DNA of 64,000 nucleotides from Methylovirgula sp. HY1 (GTDB lineage: Bacteria > Pseudomonadota > Alphaproteobacteria > Rhizobiales > Beijerinckiaceae). The stretch lies in contig NZ_CP073764.1 of assembly GCF_019343105.1 (NCBI RefSeq), forward strand, positions 1 to 64,000. Reading direction: 5' to 3'. The position numbers and the translations under genes are program-made. This document shows positions 35,623-47,828 of this stretch, in pieces. Numbering within the stretch: position 1 is the stretch's first letter; every line of letters begins with the position of its first letter. Under the pieces are notes generated by a model that ran no database searches, was not told where the DNA came from, and was given only the letters and a program-made list of their open reading frames with translations.

Positions 35623-36609
35623 CTATGGCAGTGGAAATCCGGGCCTCACCAACGGCCGCAGAAAAGTGCTCGGAAATTCGCAGCTATAAGGGCCCTCGAC
35701 ATAGGCGCCGAGCGCATAGGCATCATAGCTGACCTGCGCGCCTTTGGTCGAAAAGCTCCAACTCGCGAGCTTGCCCAAGCCTTCGGCAATGGCGCTTTTC
35801 AGATCCACCAAATTCTTGCCTTCCATCTTTTCGTCGGGCGCCCGCTCCGCCTTCTGCGGCAGGATCCGGCGCAGACATTCGGCGTCGAGCTTTTGTTTGG
35901 CCGCGGCGGCGAAGACGTCGGCGAAATGCAGAATTTTGCCTTTGGCGACATCGATATTGATATTGTTCGATGCGCTATTGCCATGCGCGCCACCGGCAAA
36001 TTGATAGGTCTCGATAGTGGCGGAGAGGAAGCGGGGCGAGGCATAGGCCATGCGCATATGAAGGATGAAGGAATAGATCATGTCGCGGCCGAAGGCGTCG
36101 TTTTTCCCGCCGGGCACTTTCTTCAAGAGCTTCCCGACTTCGGCATTGAACAGCTTTTCGCCGGGCGAGGTCGGCGGCGCATATTTGAGCGCCGTCACAT
36201 CGATCTCATAATAACCTTTGCGGCCGGCCTGTTCGATGAAAACCGGCACGAGCCTGCCGCCCGAACCGGGGCCTGTCTCGGGCCGGCCTTCGAGGAAGCT
36301 CTGCCGTTCTGCACTTTTGCGCGCCAGACATTGCGCGAGCGCGCCGCCCGTCGCATCGGGGCAGCCATAGGTTCGCGCTTTGAGCCAAGCCCGTTGCGAG
36401 AGCAACAGAGCTTTCCGGTCCCGCTCCGAAAGGCGCTGGGACAAGGCACTATAGGCCTTGGTCATGGCAACATCGGCGGCAAGTGCCGCGGGATCGGCAC
36501 AGATCGCTTTGTCCTGCGCCGTTTTGGCTCGACCGCAGTCGAGCGCCGAAGCGGGAGCGCCGCTCGTGAGCCAAAGAAGCAGAACCGCGAATGCGATCAA
36601 TATCGGCAT
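35623..36609 (-). CDS. LprI N-terminal domain plus DUF3298 (RsiV-like) exported protein
   Basis: A 328-residue exported protein with a signal peptide at residues 1-22. Residues about 23-110 form an LprI-type domain (LDCGRAKTAQDKAICAD with two cysteines, then SERDRKALLLSQRAWLKAR), a fold found in lysozyme inhibitors. The C-terminal half resembles DUF4163/DUF3298 as in RsiV, with AGGAHGNSASNNINIDVAKG and LHFADVF. A lysozyme-binding role is possible but unproven. It converges on mutL with 3 bp between stops. Confidence 0.75.
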   Translation of the reverse strand: MPILIAFAVLLLWLTSGAPASALDCGRAKTAQDKAICADPAALAADVAMTKAYSALSQRLSERDRKALLLSQRAWLKARTYGCPDATGGALAQCLARKSAERQSFLEGRPETGPGSGGRLVPVFIEQAGRKGYYEIDVTALKYAPPTSPGEKLFNAEVGKLLKKVPGGKNDAFGRDMIYSFILHMRMAYASPRFLSATIETYQFAGGAHGNSASNNINIDVAKGKILHFADVFAAAAKQKLDAECLRRILPQKAERAPDEKMEGKNLVDLKSAIAEGLGKLASWSFSTKGAQVSYDAYALGAYVEGPYSCEFPSTFLRPLVRPGFPLP

Positions 36610-36803
36610 GGGGGATTTTCCGAGGTCAGGGAACGGCTTGGAGATAGGCATTGTCGTGGCTCTCGATGGCGCTGGCATGAAACCCGCTGGACCTGCGCGA
36701 CGCGGAGGAAATTGGTGTTTTGTCGCATGCGCCGGTAACAAAGCCCGGTTCCTTTTGCGTCAAAATGCTCTAACAGTCCGAAAAATCGCTCGATAGGCCA
36801 GAT

Positions 36804-38072
36804 ATGAACGTCCTTCTCCTGGGTTCCGGTGGGCGCGAACATGCGCTTGCGCAGGCGCTCCACAAAAGCCCCGCACTTAATCGTTTCTTCGTTGCGCCCG
36901 GCAATCCCGGGATCGAGACGCTCGCCAAAGCCGTGGTGCTCGTCTCCGAAGATCATGAGCAGATCATCGCTTTCTGCAAGCGCCAGGCGATCGATCTTGT
37001 CGTCATCGGTCCGGAGACGCCGCTGGTCGAAGGGCTCACCGATTCGCTCGCGGCCGAGGAGATCAAGGCCTTCGGCCCGTCCGAGGATGCGGCGCTGCTC
37101 GAAGGCTCGAAAGCCTTCGCCAAGAAGATCTGCGAGATTTTTTCGATCCCGACGGCGGCCTATGCGCGCTTCAACGAAGCCGATGCGGCCAAGGCCTATC
37201 TGCGCGACAAAGGTGCGCCGATCGTCGTGAAGGCCGATGGCCTGGCGGCCGGCAAGGGTGTCGTCGTCGCCGAGACAATGGCCGAAGCCGAAGCCGCGAT
37301 CGATGCGATGTTCGCCGGCGCCTTCGGCGAGGCGGGCAGCACCATCCTTCTCGAAGAAAAGCTGATCGGGCAGGAAGTCTCCTTCTTCGCGCTTTGCGAC
37401 GGCAAACATGCCGTCGCGCTCGGTTCGGCGCAGGATCACAAAAGGCTCGGCGAAGGCGATACCGGCCCGAATACGGGCGGGATGGGCGCCTATTCGCCCG
37501 TGCCTTTCATGGACGCGGCGATGAATGAGCGGGTGATGGCCGAGATCGTCCGCCCGCTCATCGCCGGCATGGCGGAACTGGAGCGGCCGTTTCAAGGCTT
37601 GCTCTTCGTCGGCCTGATGATCACGGCACAAGGGCCGAAGGTCATCGAGTTCAATGTGCGCTTCGGCGATCCGGAGACGCAGGCGATCCTGCCGCGTCTC
37701 GAACAGGATCTGCTGCCCCTGTTGAAGGCCTGCGCCGACGAAACTCTGCCCGAGGTGCCGCTCGTTCTTTCGCCGCAGAGCGCCGTCACCGTGGTACTCG
37801 CGGCGAAAGGCTATCCCGAGGCGCCGCAGAAAGGCAGCGAGATCCGTGGTCTCGACAAGGTCGAGGCGATGGAGGGCGTGATCGTCACCCATGCCGGCAG
37901 CAAGCGCGACGGGCATAAGCTCATTGCCGACGGTGGCCGGGTTTTGAACATCACCGGAATTGGCGCGACGCTCGAAGAAGCCCGCGCCCGCGCCTATGCG
38001 GCGGTCGATGCGATCGACTGGCCGGAGGGCTTTTGCCGGCGCGATATTGGCGCGAAGAAGCCTTCACCCTGA
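36804..38072 (+). CDS. purD: Phosphoribosylamine-glycine ligase
   Basis: A 422-residue ATP-grasp enzyme that makes GAR in purine synthesis. MNVLLLGSGGREHALA at the N-terminus, VVKADGLAAGKGVVVA in the ATP-grasp core and FNVRFGDPETQAILPRL at the metal site are diagnostic. The TGA stop overlaps the first bases of a long inverted repeat. The gene is divergent from the LprI-like gene. Confidence 0.97.
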   Translation: MNVLLLGSGGREHALAQALHKSPALNRFFVAPGNPGIETLAKAVVLVSEDHEQIIAFCKRQAIDLVVIGPETPLVEGLTDSLAAEEIKAFGPSEDAALLEGSKAFAKKICEIFSIPTAAYARFNEADAAKAYLRDKGAPIVVKADGLAAGKGVVVAETMAEAEAAIDAMFAGAFGEAGSTILLEEKLIGQEVSFFALCDGKHAVALGSAQDHKRLGEGDTGPNTGGMGAYSPVPFMDAAMNERVMAEIVRPLIAGMAELERPFQGLLFVGLMITAQGPKVIEFNVRFGDPETQAILPRLEQDLLPLLKACADETLPEVPLVLSPQSAVTVVLAAKGYPEAPQKGSEIRGLDKVEAMEGVIVTHAGSKRDGHKLIADGGRVLNITGIGATLEEARARAYAAVDAIDWPEGFCRRDIGAKKPSP

Positions 38073-38428
38073 GGAGCCCGCGCAGCGGCCGTCTCGAAGC
38101 GCGAGGGCGTCGCGCGCTTTTCTTGAAACGGCCCCCTTCATCCTTCGAGACGCCCGCTGCGCGGGCTCCTCAGGATGAGGGAGCTTGTGGTTGCTGCACG
38201 AGCTGCAATTCTCGCCGCGATCCCTCCCCTATAGGGGAGGGTGGCGCGATAGCGCCGGGTGGGGCGTCATGCGCGGACTTGATCCGCGCATCCAGGCGCT
38301 AAGCTCGTCTTGCTCGGTAATCGCTTCAATTTATTCTGCCGCGTCTGCCAGTAGTGAGCTTGAAAACTCGGGACCATAAACGCTTTCGCCTACCGGCGTT
38401 CCTGGATGCGCGGATCAAGTCCGCGCAT
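38068..38428. repeat. Repeat cluster downstream of purD
   Basis: Three repeat types are packed in the 388-bp gap. An inverted repeat with 32-bp arms (CCTGAGGAGCCCGCGCAGCG and its complement) lies at 38068-38099 and 38143-38174. A CCCTCCCCTATAGGGGAGGG palindrome lies at 38222-38241. An inverted pair of ATGCGCGGA/TCCGCGCAT hairpins lies at 38269-38291 and 38406-38428. The last pair is the same BIME-like unit as at 26571-26749. Confidence 0.85.
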
Positions 38429-38460
38429 GACGAGCCCCTCAGGGCTGTTCGATAGTGCCC

Positions 38461-40296
38461 CTATTTCCCCACCGGCTTCGTCGCGTTCTTCAGCCATTTG
38501 CGGACGTCGCCCTCGACATAGGGCCAGAGCGCGCGGCGCACATGCGCGTGATAGGCGTTGAACCAGCGCCGCTCGTCGGCATCGAGCAGTTTCGGCGCGA
38601 TGAGGCGCGTGTCGATCGGCACCAGCGTCATGATCTCGAAGCCGAGCATGTCGCGTTCGCCGCCCTTGACCTTGCGCGGCTCGACACAGACGAGATTTTC
38701 GATGCGGATGCCATAGTCGCCGGCTTTGTAATAGCCGGGCTCGTTCGAGATGATCATGCCGGGTTCGAGCGACACCATGCCGGTCTTGGCGATGCGCTGT
38801 GGCCCTTCATGGACGGAGAGATAGGCGCCGACGCCATGGCCCGTGCCATGATCGAAATCGAGGCCCGCCTGCCAGAGCGCGTTGCGCGCCAAGGCATCGA
38901 TCTGGGCGCCTGACGTGCCTTTCGGAAAAAGCGCGCGGCTGATCGCGATATTGCCCTTGAGCACGCGCGTGTAGCGATCGCGCATCTCGGCGGAGGGTTT
39001 GCCGACGGCGAGCGTGCGGGTGATGTCGGTCGTGCCGTCCTCATATTGAGCGCCGGAATCGACGAGGAAAATGCCTTTGCCGATCTTGCGGTTCGACGAG
39101 TTGGTAACGCGATAATGCGGGATCGCCGAATTGGGGCCGGCGGCGGAAATGGTCGGGAAGGAGACATCCTTCAATTTGCGGGATTTGCGGCGAAAGGTTT
39201 CGAGCGCTTGCGCGGCATCGATTTCGGTGAGATTTCCCTTCGGCGCCTCATTATCGAACCAATGCAGAAAACGCACGATGGCGATGGCGTCGCGCAATTG
39301 CGCCCGCCGCGCGCCTTCGAGCTCCGCCTGATTCTTGCGCGCCTTCATCAGCGCGATCGGATCCTGCGCGATGTCTGCGGTGCCGCCGGCCTCTTGCAGC
39401 GCTTTGGTGAGTTTCACCGGCACGGTCGCCGCATCGAAGAGGATGCGTGCCTTGTCATGCCCGAGCGCGACGAGATCGGCTTCGAGGCTCTGCGGCTCGG
39501 CAAGTGTGGCGAGACCGCTCAGATAGGCGCGAGTCTCGTCGTCGAGCTTGGCCGGTTCTATATAGAGCCGCGGCAAGTTTTCGCTCGGCGGCGTATCCTT
39601 TGGAATCAGCGCAAAACACAGTGGCAAAGGCGTATGGGCGACATCCTTGCCGCGAATGTTGAAGGCCCAGGCGACCGCATGCGGATCGCTGACGAGCAGC
39701 GCATCGGCTTTGCCGAGCGCCTTGGCGATCCGCGCGAGTTTTTGGCTGGCGGGTTCACCGGCGAGGCGCAGAGGATGCCGGTTCACGCGGCCTTGCGGCG
39801 GCGCCGGCTTGTCGCTCCAGATCGCATCGATGGGATTGGGTTCGACGGCGAGGAGTTCGGCTCCGGCCGCTTTCGCGGCGGCTTCGAAGCGCGCGATCTG
39901 ACCCGGCGTATGGAGCCAGGGATCATAGCCGAGCTTCTGGCCGGCGCTTAGATTCTGTTCGAGCCATTTTTCCGGGCTGGTCGCGGCGAGCGGGACCGGC
40001 GTGATCAGCGAAAGATCGACCTGGTCGCGTACCTGCAATGTGTAGCGGCCATCGACGAAGAGTGCGACCCGGTCCTGGAACACTGCGGCAAGCCCAGCCG
40101 AGCCGGTGAAGCCGGTGAGCCAGGCGAGCCGTTCCTCGCTCGGCGGCACATATTCGTTCTGCTGCCGGTCGGCGCGGGGAACGAGAAACCCGGCGAGGCC
40201 GAGACGGGCGAGTTCGACCCGCAAGGCCTCGATCCGCGCCGCGCCATGCGCGGCATCGGCGGTGTCTTCGAAAGATTGGAAGAGGCTTTCAAACAT
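38461..40296 (-). CDS. Aminopeptidase P family protein (M24B)
   Basis: A 611-residue three-domain Xaa-Pro aminopeptidase. Two creatinase-like N-terminal domains precede the pita-bread catalytic domain. Metal ligands are visible in FLVDSGAQYEDGTTDITRT (two Asp), GTGHGVGAYLSVHEGP (His) and MIISNEPGYY (Glu). The length matches the long PepP form shared with eukaryotic XPNPEP1. It cleaves N-terminal residues before proline in cytoplasmic peptides. The start at 40296 is the first Met before the conserved region. Confidence 0.93.
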   Translation of the reverse strand: MFESLFQSFEDTADAAHGAARIEALRVELARLGLAGFLVPRADRQQNEYVPPSEERLAWLTGFTGSAGLAAVFQDRVALFVDGRYTLQVRDQVDLSLITPVPLAATSPEKWLEQNLSAGQKLGYDPWLHTPGQIARFEAAAKAAGAELLAVEPNPIDAIWSDKPAPPQGRVNRHPLRLAGEPASQKLARIAKALGKADALLVSDPHAVAWAFNIRGKDVAHTPLPLCFALIPKDTPPSENLPRLYIEPAKLDDETRAYLSGLATLAEPQSLEADLVALGHDKARILFDAATVPVKLTKALQEAGGTADIAQDPIALMKARKNQAELEGARRAQLRDAIAIVRFLHWFDNEAPKGNLTEIDAAQALETFRRKSRKLKDVSFPTISAAGPNSAIPHYRVTNSSNRKIGKGIFLVDSGAQYEDGTTDITRTLAVGKPSAEMRDRYTRVLKGNIAISRALFPKGTSGAQIDALARNALWQAGLDFDHGTGHGVGAYLSVHEGPQRIAKTGMVSLEPGMIISNEPGYYKAGDYGIRIENLVCVEPRKVKGGERDMLGFEIMTLVPIDTRLIAPKLLDADERRWFNAYHAHVRRALWPYVEGDVRKWLKNATKPVGK

Positions 40297-40501
40297 GGAA
40301 AAATCTTTCGCCGCGAGAGAAGGCCCGAGATAAGTGAGCGATCTTTTCGATAAAGGCCGACTCCGTTTCAATAGGGTTTACGCCCGCGTCGCCGTCCGGC
40401 CATCCTGTGCGGTCGAAACGCGACCCACGCCCAGGCAAGCAAGCTTCATGCATCGCGTGGAGCGTGTATATGCCGCCTGAGCGCGGGGGAGGGACAGCAG
40501 A

Positions 40502-40945
40502 TCACATCGCTGGTTCATCGAGGCAATGGCCGGGCTGCGCCTTGGCCGGCCAGCGTGGCCCGAGATCGTGCATTTGCGCTTCCAGGCATTCGACATCGAG
40601 TTGAATCGCGGCGCCGCCGGAGAATGTCAGGATCACCTGCCCGGCAGGGGCGTCTTCCGGAAAAAAGCGAATGCTCAGCAGATTGAGGCATCGGTCGCCG
40701 TCAGCTTGATCGAAGCCTTTGACCGCGGCTTTGAAAACCCGCTCGAAATGCAGGCCGGTGGCGCAGCGCTCCTTCTTGCCCGAGTCGACGCTGAGCCAGT
40801 CGAAACGCGCCGCGAGTAGGGCGAAGCGCTTGGTTTGTGGCAGAAAGGCCATATCCTTGACCTTGACGACGGCATCTTGCAAATGCGCCGAAATGACCGC
40901 GAGATCTTCCTCGTCGAGCGCAATGAGACGCAAGGGCTCTGACAT
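40502..40945 (-). CDS. DUF2948 family protein
   Basis: A 147-residue protein whose family is typical of Alphaproteobacteria and often follows murA. LRLIALDEEDLAVISAHLQDAVVKV in two blocks, FALLAARFDWL and GGAAIQLDVECLEAQMHDLG are the conserved regions. No catalytic motif is known. It lies 54 bp downstream of murA in the same direction; hisD, the usual next gene in related genomes, is not here. Confidence 0.88.
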   Translation of the reverse strand: MSEPLRLIALDEEDLAVISAHLQDAVVKVKDMAFLPQTKRFALLAARFDWLSVDSGKKERCATGLHFERVFKAAVKGFDQADGDRCLNLLSIRFFPEDAPAGQVILTFSGGAAIQLDVECLEAQMHDLGPRWPAKAQPGHCLDEPAM

Positions 40946-40999
40946 GGATCGATGGCTCCCAAGGCAAGTGCCAATATTTGTTTTATAACGGTTTCGACG

Positions 41000-42298
41000 T
41001 CAGTTCGATCCCGAAATCCGCTCGATGACGGCACCGCAGCCGCCAAGCTTCTTTTCCAAATGTTCGAAGCCGCGGTCGAGATGATAGACGCGATTGACAA
41101 TGGATTCGCCGCGCGCCGCAAGCGCCGCAATAACGAGGGAGACGGAGGCGCGCAGATCGGTCGCCATGACCGGCGCCCCCTGCAACTCGGCAACGCCATC
41201 GACGATGGCGATATCGCCGTCGAGTCTTATGTGGGCGCCGAGCCGGGCGAGTTCCTGCACATGCATGAAGCGGTTTTCGAAGATCGTCTCGGTGATCCGC
41301 GACCGGCCGTTGGCTTTCGTCATCAAGGCCATGAACTGCGCTTGCAAATCGGTGGGGAAGCCGGGGAAGGGCGCCGTCGTCACATCGACGGGAGAGAGGC
41401 TGGCGCCATTGCGGCGCACGCGAATGCCGAGATTATTGGTCGAAATCTCGGCGCCGGCCATGCCGATGACGTCGAGCGCGTTGCGCAGGAGATCCGGCTC
41501 GGCGCCTTCGAGGAGCACGTCGCCGCCGGTCATCGCGACCGCCATGGCATAAGTTCCGGTTTCGATCCGATCGGGAAGCACCGTGTGATGCGCGCCCGAC
41601 AAGGAGGCGACGCCCTCGATCTCGATCACCGATTGGCCGGCACCCTTGATCTTGGCGCCCATTTTCACGAGACAGGCGGCGACATCGGCAATTTCCGGTT
41701 CGCACGCGGCATTTTTGATGAGTGTATGGCCCTTGGCGAGCGATGCCGCCATCAAGGCTGTGTGCGTGCCGCTGACCGTGACTTTCGGAAAATCGATTTC
41801 GGCGCCGACGAGCCCCTTGGCGGCGCGGGCATGGACATAGCCGGCCTCGATCTCGATGGTCGCGCCGAGCTTTTCGAGCACCATCAGCAAGAGATCGACG
41901 GGCCTTGTGCCGATGGCGCAGCCGCCCGGCAGCGACACCCGGGCCTCGCCCATGCGGGCAAGCAAAGGCGCGATGACCCAGAAACTCGCCCGCATTTTCG
42001 AGACGAGATCATAGGGGGCGGTGATGTCGACGATGCGCCGCGCCGAAAGATGCAGGGTGCGCGCGGCATGCGGTTGATCGCCGGGGCGGCGTCCATCGAC
42101 CGAATAATCGACGCCATGATGGCTCAAGATCCGCAGCAGCATACCCACATCGGCGACGCTCGGCGTGTTTTCGAGCGTCAGCGTCTCTTCGGTCAGCAAA
42201 GCAGCGATCATCAGCGGCAAGGCTGCGTTCTTGGCGCCGGAAATCTGGATATTGCCTTCGAGCTTTCTGCCGCCCACGATGCGGATGCGATCCATCAT
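41000..42298 (-). CDS. murA: UDP-N-acetylglucosamine 1-carboxyvinyltransferase
   Basis: A 432-residue enol-transferase for the first committed peptidoglycan step. [12 protein letters not shown] at the N-terminus binds substrate and the catalytic Cys is present in [15 protein letters not shown] near residue 125, so it should be sensitive to fosfomycin. The length is standard. It is probably the first gene of a murA-DUF2948 operon. Confidence 0.97.
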   Translation of the reverse strand: MMDRIRIVGGRKLEGNIQISGAKNAALPLMIAALLTEETLTLENTPSVADVGMLLRILSHHGVDYSVDGRRPGDQPHAARTLHLSARRIVDITAPYDLVSKMRASFWVIAPLLARMGEARVSLPGGCAIGTRPVDLLLMVLEKLGATIEIEAGYVHARAAKGLVGAEIDFPKVTVSGTHTALMAASLAKGHTLIKNAACEPEIADVAACLVKMGAKIKGAGQSVIEIEGVASLSGAHHTVLPDRIETGTYAMAVAMTGGDVLLEGAEPDLLRNALDVIGMAGAEISTNNLGIRVRRNGASLSPVDVTTAPFPGFPTDLQAQFMALMTKANGRSRITETIFENRFMHVQELARLGAHIRLDGDIAIVDGVAELQGAPVMATDLRASVSLVIAALAARGESIVNRVYHLDRGFEHLEKKLGGCGAVIERISGSN

Positions 42299-42591
42299 CC
42301 CCCCTTTTTGAAAATCCCTGCATCAATCCAATAGGTGTCGCTTCTATGCCGGCCTCTCGTGGCGTCCGGCCTTCGAGCCAGGCCGGCACCCGGCCGGCGC
42401 AAGAGTCATTCACCCTGATGATCTCGGCCCTTCGTTTGGCCCGCCGATTTTGCTCTTGGCAAGCCGGCGACCGGCCCCGAGCCAGAGCGATATCCGAAGC
42501 TTTGGCGATGATCTCATCTGCGAGATAGGCTTTTTGGAGGCCTTTTCGGCGCCGGTGAACGCGTTATGACGACGCAACGAAACAGCTTGCG

Positions 42592-42912
42592 TTATTTTTC
42601 GGGGCCGGAGTTTTCCACCGAATTGGTGTCACTGCCCGCCGTGGGCGCGGCCATGCTATCGGCTTTTGTGGCCTTGCGCGCCCCGCGTTGCGCTCGGCGC
42701 CGCCGTAAATTTTCGCGCAAAGCCGTGGCAAGCCGCTCCTTGTTCGCGGCCTTTGTCGCGCCATCGCCCTTCTGTGGCGGCTCTTCGGCCTCAGGATCAG
42801 ACACATTCGCCTCGCAGGCCCGGACCTCCCAAGGACGGCGCGCCGGCGGTATTCGTGCCTGCGACCTGGAAGCCTCGGCCCGCTCCATCTTGCCGGCCGG
42901 CGCACATCTCAT
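42592..42912 (-). CDS. Small basic hypothetical protein upstream of murA
   Basis: A frame of up to 106 residues with the central block NKERLATALRENLRRRRAQRG. Short proteins with this Leu/Arg-rich helical motif are often found near murA in related bacteria, which supports a real gene. The N-terminal 35 residues are Arg/Pro-rich and may not be translated; GTG or ATG codons further in (such as Met at residue 9) are alternatives. No domain of known function is visible. Confidence 0.5.
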   Translation of the reverse strand: MRCAPAGKMERAEASRSQARIPPARRPWEVRACEANVSDPEAEEPPQKGDGATKAANKERLATALRENLRRRRAQRGARKATKADSMAAPTAGSDTNSVENSGPEK

Positions 42913-43248
42913 AAAACAGTGTCATTATCGCTTCTTCTTAGGCTCTCAGGCGCAGGCCGACAAGCAGGGCGTCCGGAACATCTGTTGACACTGGCGTGAA
43001 GGCCGGTTTCGGCGGACGCTGGATCGAACCATTCGCGCGCAATTTCTTCGACATGAATTGGCTATCTTGCCAACCCGAGCGGCTTGTGCGACATAGCCGG
43101 CTCTTCCAAGCCGGCAGGCGGCTCGCCGTGTGTCGGGCTATCGCGATCCGAAAATTTGTTGATTTTTTCGGGTCGTAACGCGAATTAAGCTAGGATCTGG
43201 TGTGAGATTGCTTCGCGCTGATGCAATCAACTTGTCACGCCCATGCAT
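42913..43248. other. Gene-free gap upstream of tRNA-Thr
   Basis: A 336-bp stretch without a supported gene. An imperfect inverted pair, ATTGCTTCGCG and GCATCAATC-like sequence, lies at 43206-43230 just upstream of the tRNA and may belong to its promoter region. No mosaic repeat module is present. Confidence 0.35.
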
Positions 43249-43323
<75 letters not shown>

Positions 43324-43372
43324 TTTCGGTCATTAAAACCAAAGTCTTCGCGGGGTTATCGGAGGCGAAGTA

Positions 43373-45678
<2,306 letters not shown>

Positions 45679-45743
45679 GCTCTCCCGTTTCCGCTTTTAA
45701 CGCGGCCGGACCATGCTTTGATCCCGTGAAGAAGCCTCACCTC

Positions 45744-47087
45744 TCAAGGTGCGAGACCATAGGCGCGGGCGACGAGTTCGATGGGATGGGTGACGAGGGC
45801 GGGTAGTTTGGTCTCGCCGTCGAGCTTCTCGATCCCTTGCGTGATATGCAGGCCGGCCAGCGGACATTCGGAAGCGACGCAGGCTTTCTTGCCGTCGCGC
45901 GCTTGCTGCGCCACCGGTCGGCCGACTTTCAGCGCCGTTTCGAAATTCTCGGTGCGATAGCCCCAAGTGCCACCATGGCCGGAGCAGCGCTCCATGACCT
46001 GCACATCCGCGCCGGGGATCAGCCGGACCATTTCGGCCGCCTTCTGGCCCATGTTCTGGGCGCGCGAGTGGCAGGAGATGTGAAGCGCCAGAGAAGCTTC
46101 GATTGGCTGCAGGCCGGGCGCGATCCCCTCTTTGCGGGCGATGTCGACGACATATTCGCTCAAATCGAACGTCGCCTTCGACAGGAGCTTCACGCCCGCG
46201 TCATTCGGCAGGATCAGCGGCCATTCGAATTTGAGCATCAAGGCGCAGGACGGCACCGAAGCGATGACGTCGTAGCCCTTTTCGATCCAGGGCTGCAAAG
46301 TGCCGGAAATGGTCCGCGCCGCTTTCGCCACTTCGCCGATCAGGCCTTGCTCCAGCAAAGGCATGCCGCAGCATTGCGGATAGACCACTTCCGTCTCGAC
46401 GCCGTTTTTGGCGAGGACGGCGCGCGCGGCAAGGCCGACTTGCGGGTCGTTGTAATTGGTGAAGCAGGTCGAAAACAAAACCGCCTTGCGCCCGAAACCG
46501 GGCGCGCTGCGGTCGACGACCGGCGGCTTTTCGCGCGTGAGCGTGGCGAAGCTCTTCGATTGATATTTCGGCAGATGCGCCTCGTGATGCAGGCCGGCAG
46601 CTTTTTCGAGCAGGCCGCGCATCATCTTATTCGCCGAATTGGTCGCCCAATTGGCGAGCGGCGCGACATAGGCGGCGAGCTTGCCGTTGCGATCGGTCTT
46701 GGCGAGTTCGCGCTCGGAGAATTCGACCTCGCCCTTCTTCGCTTCGACGGCGCGGGCGCGCAGCATCAAATGCGGAAAATCGATGTTGAATTCATGCGGC
46801 GGCACATAGGGACATTTCGTCATGAAGCACATGTCGCATAATGTGCAGGCGTCGATCACCGGCTTGAAGCTCGCGCTGGCGACGGAGTCGAGTTCGCCGG
46901 TTTTCGATTCGTCGATGAGATCGAAAAGGCGCGGGAAGGAATCGCAGAGATTGAAGCAACGGCGACAGGTGTGACAAATGTCGAAGACCCGCCTGAGCTC
47001 GGTATCGAGCTTGGCTTCGTCGTAAAATTCGGGATCTTCCCAAGCAAGCGGATGCCGTGTCGGTGCCGCGAGGCCGCCTTCCCTCAT
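45744..47087 (-). CDS. Fe-S oxidoreductase with two 4Fe-4S and two CCG domains (GlpC/HdrD-like)
   Basis: A 447-residue protein. The N-terminal part binds two cubane clusters through CHTCRRCFNLCDSFP and CTLCDMCFMTKCPYVPP. The C-terminal part has two cysteine-rich CCG domains, seen in YPQCCGMPLLEQG and HISCHSRAQN with ERCSGHGGTWG. Such proteins accept electrons from a quinone or flavoprotein. Placed between rubrerythrin and DUF3501 it probably supplies electrons for peroxide reduction, which is inference from context. Confidence 0.92.
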   Translation of the reverse strand: MREGGLAAPTRHPLAWEDPEFYDEAKLDTELRRVFDICHTCRRCFNLCDSFPRLFDLIDESKTGELDSVASASFKPVIDACTLCDMCFMTKCPYVPPHEFNIDFPHLMLRARAVEAKKGEVEFSERELAKTDRNGKLAAYVAPLANWATNSANKMMRGLLEKAAGLHHEAHLPKYQSKSFATLTREKPPVVDRSAPGFGRKAVLFSTCFTNYNDPQVGLAARAVLAKNGVETEVVYPQCCGMPLLEQGLIGEVAKAARTISGTLQPWIEKGYDVIASVPSCALMLKFEWPLILPNDAGVKLLSKATFDLSEYVVDIARKEGIAPGLQPIEASLALHISCHSRAQNMGQKAAEMVRLIPGADVQVMERCSGHGGTWGYRTENFETALKVGRPVAQQARDGKKACVASECPLAGLHITQGIEKLDGETKLPALVTHPIELVARAYGLAP

Positions 47088-47190
47088 GATCGACCCTTTT
47101 CAGTTTGGCATATGTGACATCGAAGAGCGAGATCTTCGTGATGGGATGCAACGGCCCAACGGCTGGCGCCGCCGGGCCGCTCGGTGAGGC

Positions 47191-47610
47191 TTATTTCAGT
47201 TCGTCGAGCGCTTTCTGGAAGCGGCCGGCATGCGAACGCTCGGCCTTGGCGAGCGTCTCGAACCAATCGGCGATTTCGCCGAAGCCTTCTTCGCGGGCGG
47301 TGCGGGCCATGCCCGGATACATATCCGTATATTCATGCGTCTCGCCGGCGACAGCGGCCCCGAGATTGCTCGCGGTCGGGCCAATCGGCAGGCCGGTGGC
47401 GGGATCGCCGACGGCCTCGAGGAATTCGAGATGGCCATGCGCATGGCCCGTCTCGCCTTCGGCGGTCGAGCGGAATACGGCGGCAACGTCGTTATAGCCC
47501 TCGACATCGGCCTTTTGTGCGAAATAGAGATAGCGGCGGTTGGCCTGCGATTCTCCCGCGAAAGCCGCCTTCAGATTAGCTTCAGTGTTGCTGCCCTTGA
47601 GCTCACCCAT
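47191..47610 (-). CDS. Rubrerythrin-type diiron protein without rubredoxin domain
   Basis: A 139-residue ferritin-like four-helix protein. The diiron ligands are in [50 protein letters not shown] and [19 protein letters not shown], matching the ExxH pattern of rubrerythrin. There is no C-terminal CxxC rubredoxin module, so it needs an external electron donor, plausibly the adjacent Fe-S protein. The start at 47610 was preferred to one at 47667 because similarity begins there. An Irr-like palindrome lies about 75 bp upstream. Confidence 0.92.
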   Translation of the reverse strand: MGELKGSNTEANLKAAFAGESQANRRYLYFAQKADVEGYNDVAAVFRSTAEGETGHAHGHLEFLEAVGDPATGLPIGPTASNLGAAVAGETHEYTDMYPGMARTAREEGFGEIADWFETLAKAERSHAGRFQKALDELK

Positions 47611-47684
47611 TGTCACAACTCCCATGCAATTCAGCTCACCGCAAAGCCGACAAACCGTCTCGATCAAGACCAGCTATGATCAGC

Positions 47685-47699
47685 TTAGAATTATTCTAA
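47685..47699. promoter_or_regulatory. Irr-type iron control element (ICE) upstream of the rubrerythrin operon
   Basis: A perfect inverted repeat TTAGAA-TTA-TTCTAA, extended on the right by AAA, matches the published-style ICE consensus TTTAGAA-N3-TTCTAAA bound by Irr in Rhizobiales. It lies between the divergent rubrerythrin and AtzG-like genes, 75 bp above the rubrerythrin start. Irr acts when heme or iron is low, so the operon is predicted to be controlled by iron status. Confidence 0.75.
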
Positions 47700-47828
47700 A
47701 ACTAGACTGTGGGGAAAGTCAACAGCTTGGATGAAAGGCGCGCGCTTCAACTTTTGCGGGACTTATTGGCAAGCACGCGCTGGACGCGCTTGCCGGAGCG
47801 CTTGGCGCTAGAAATGGAGAGGTGCGGA

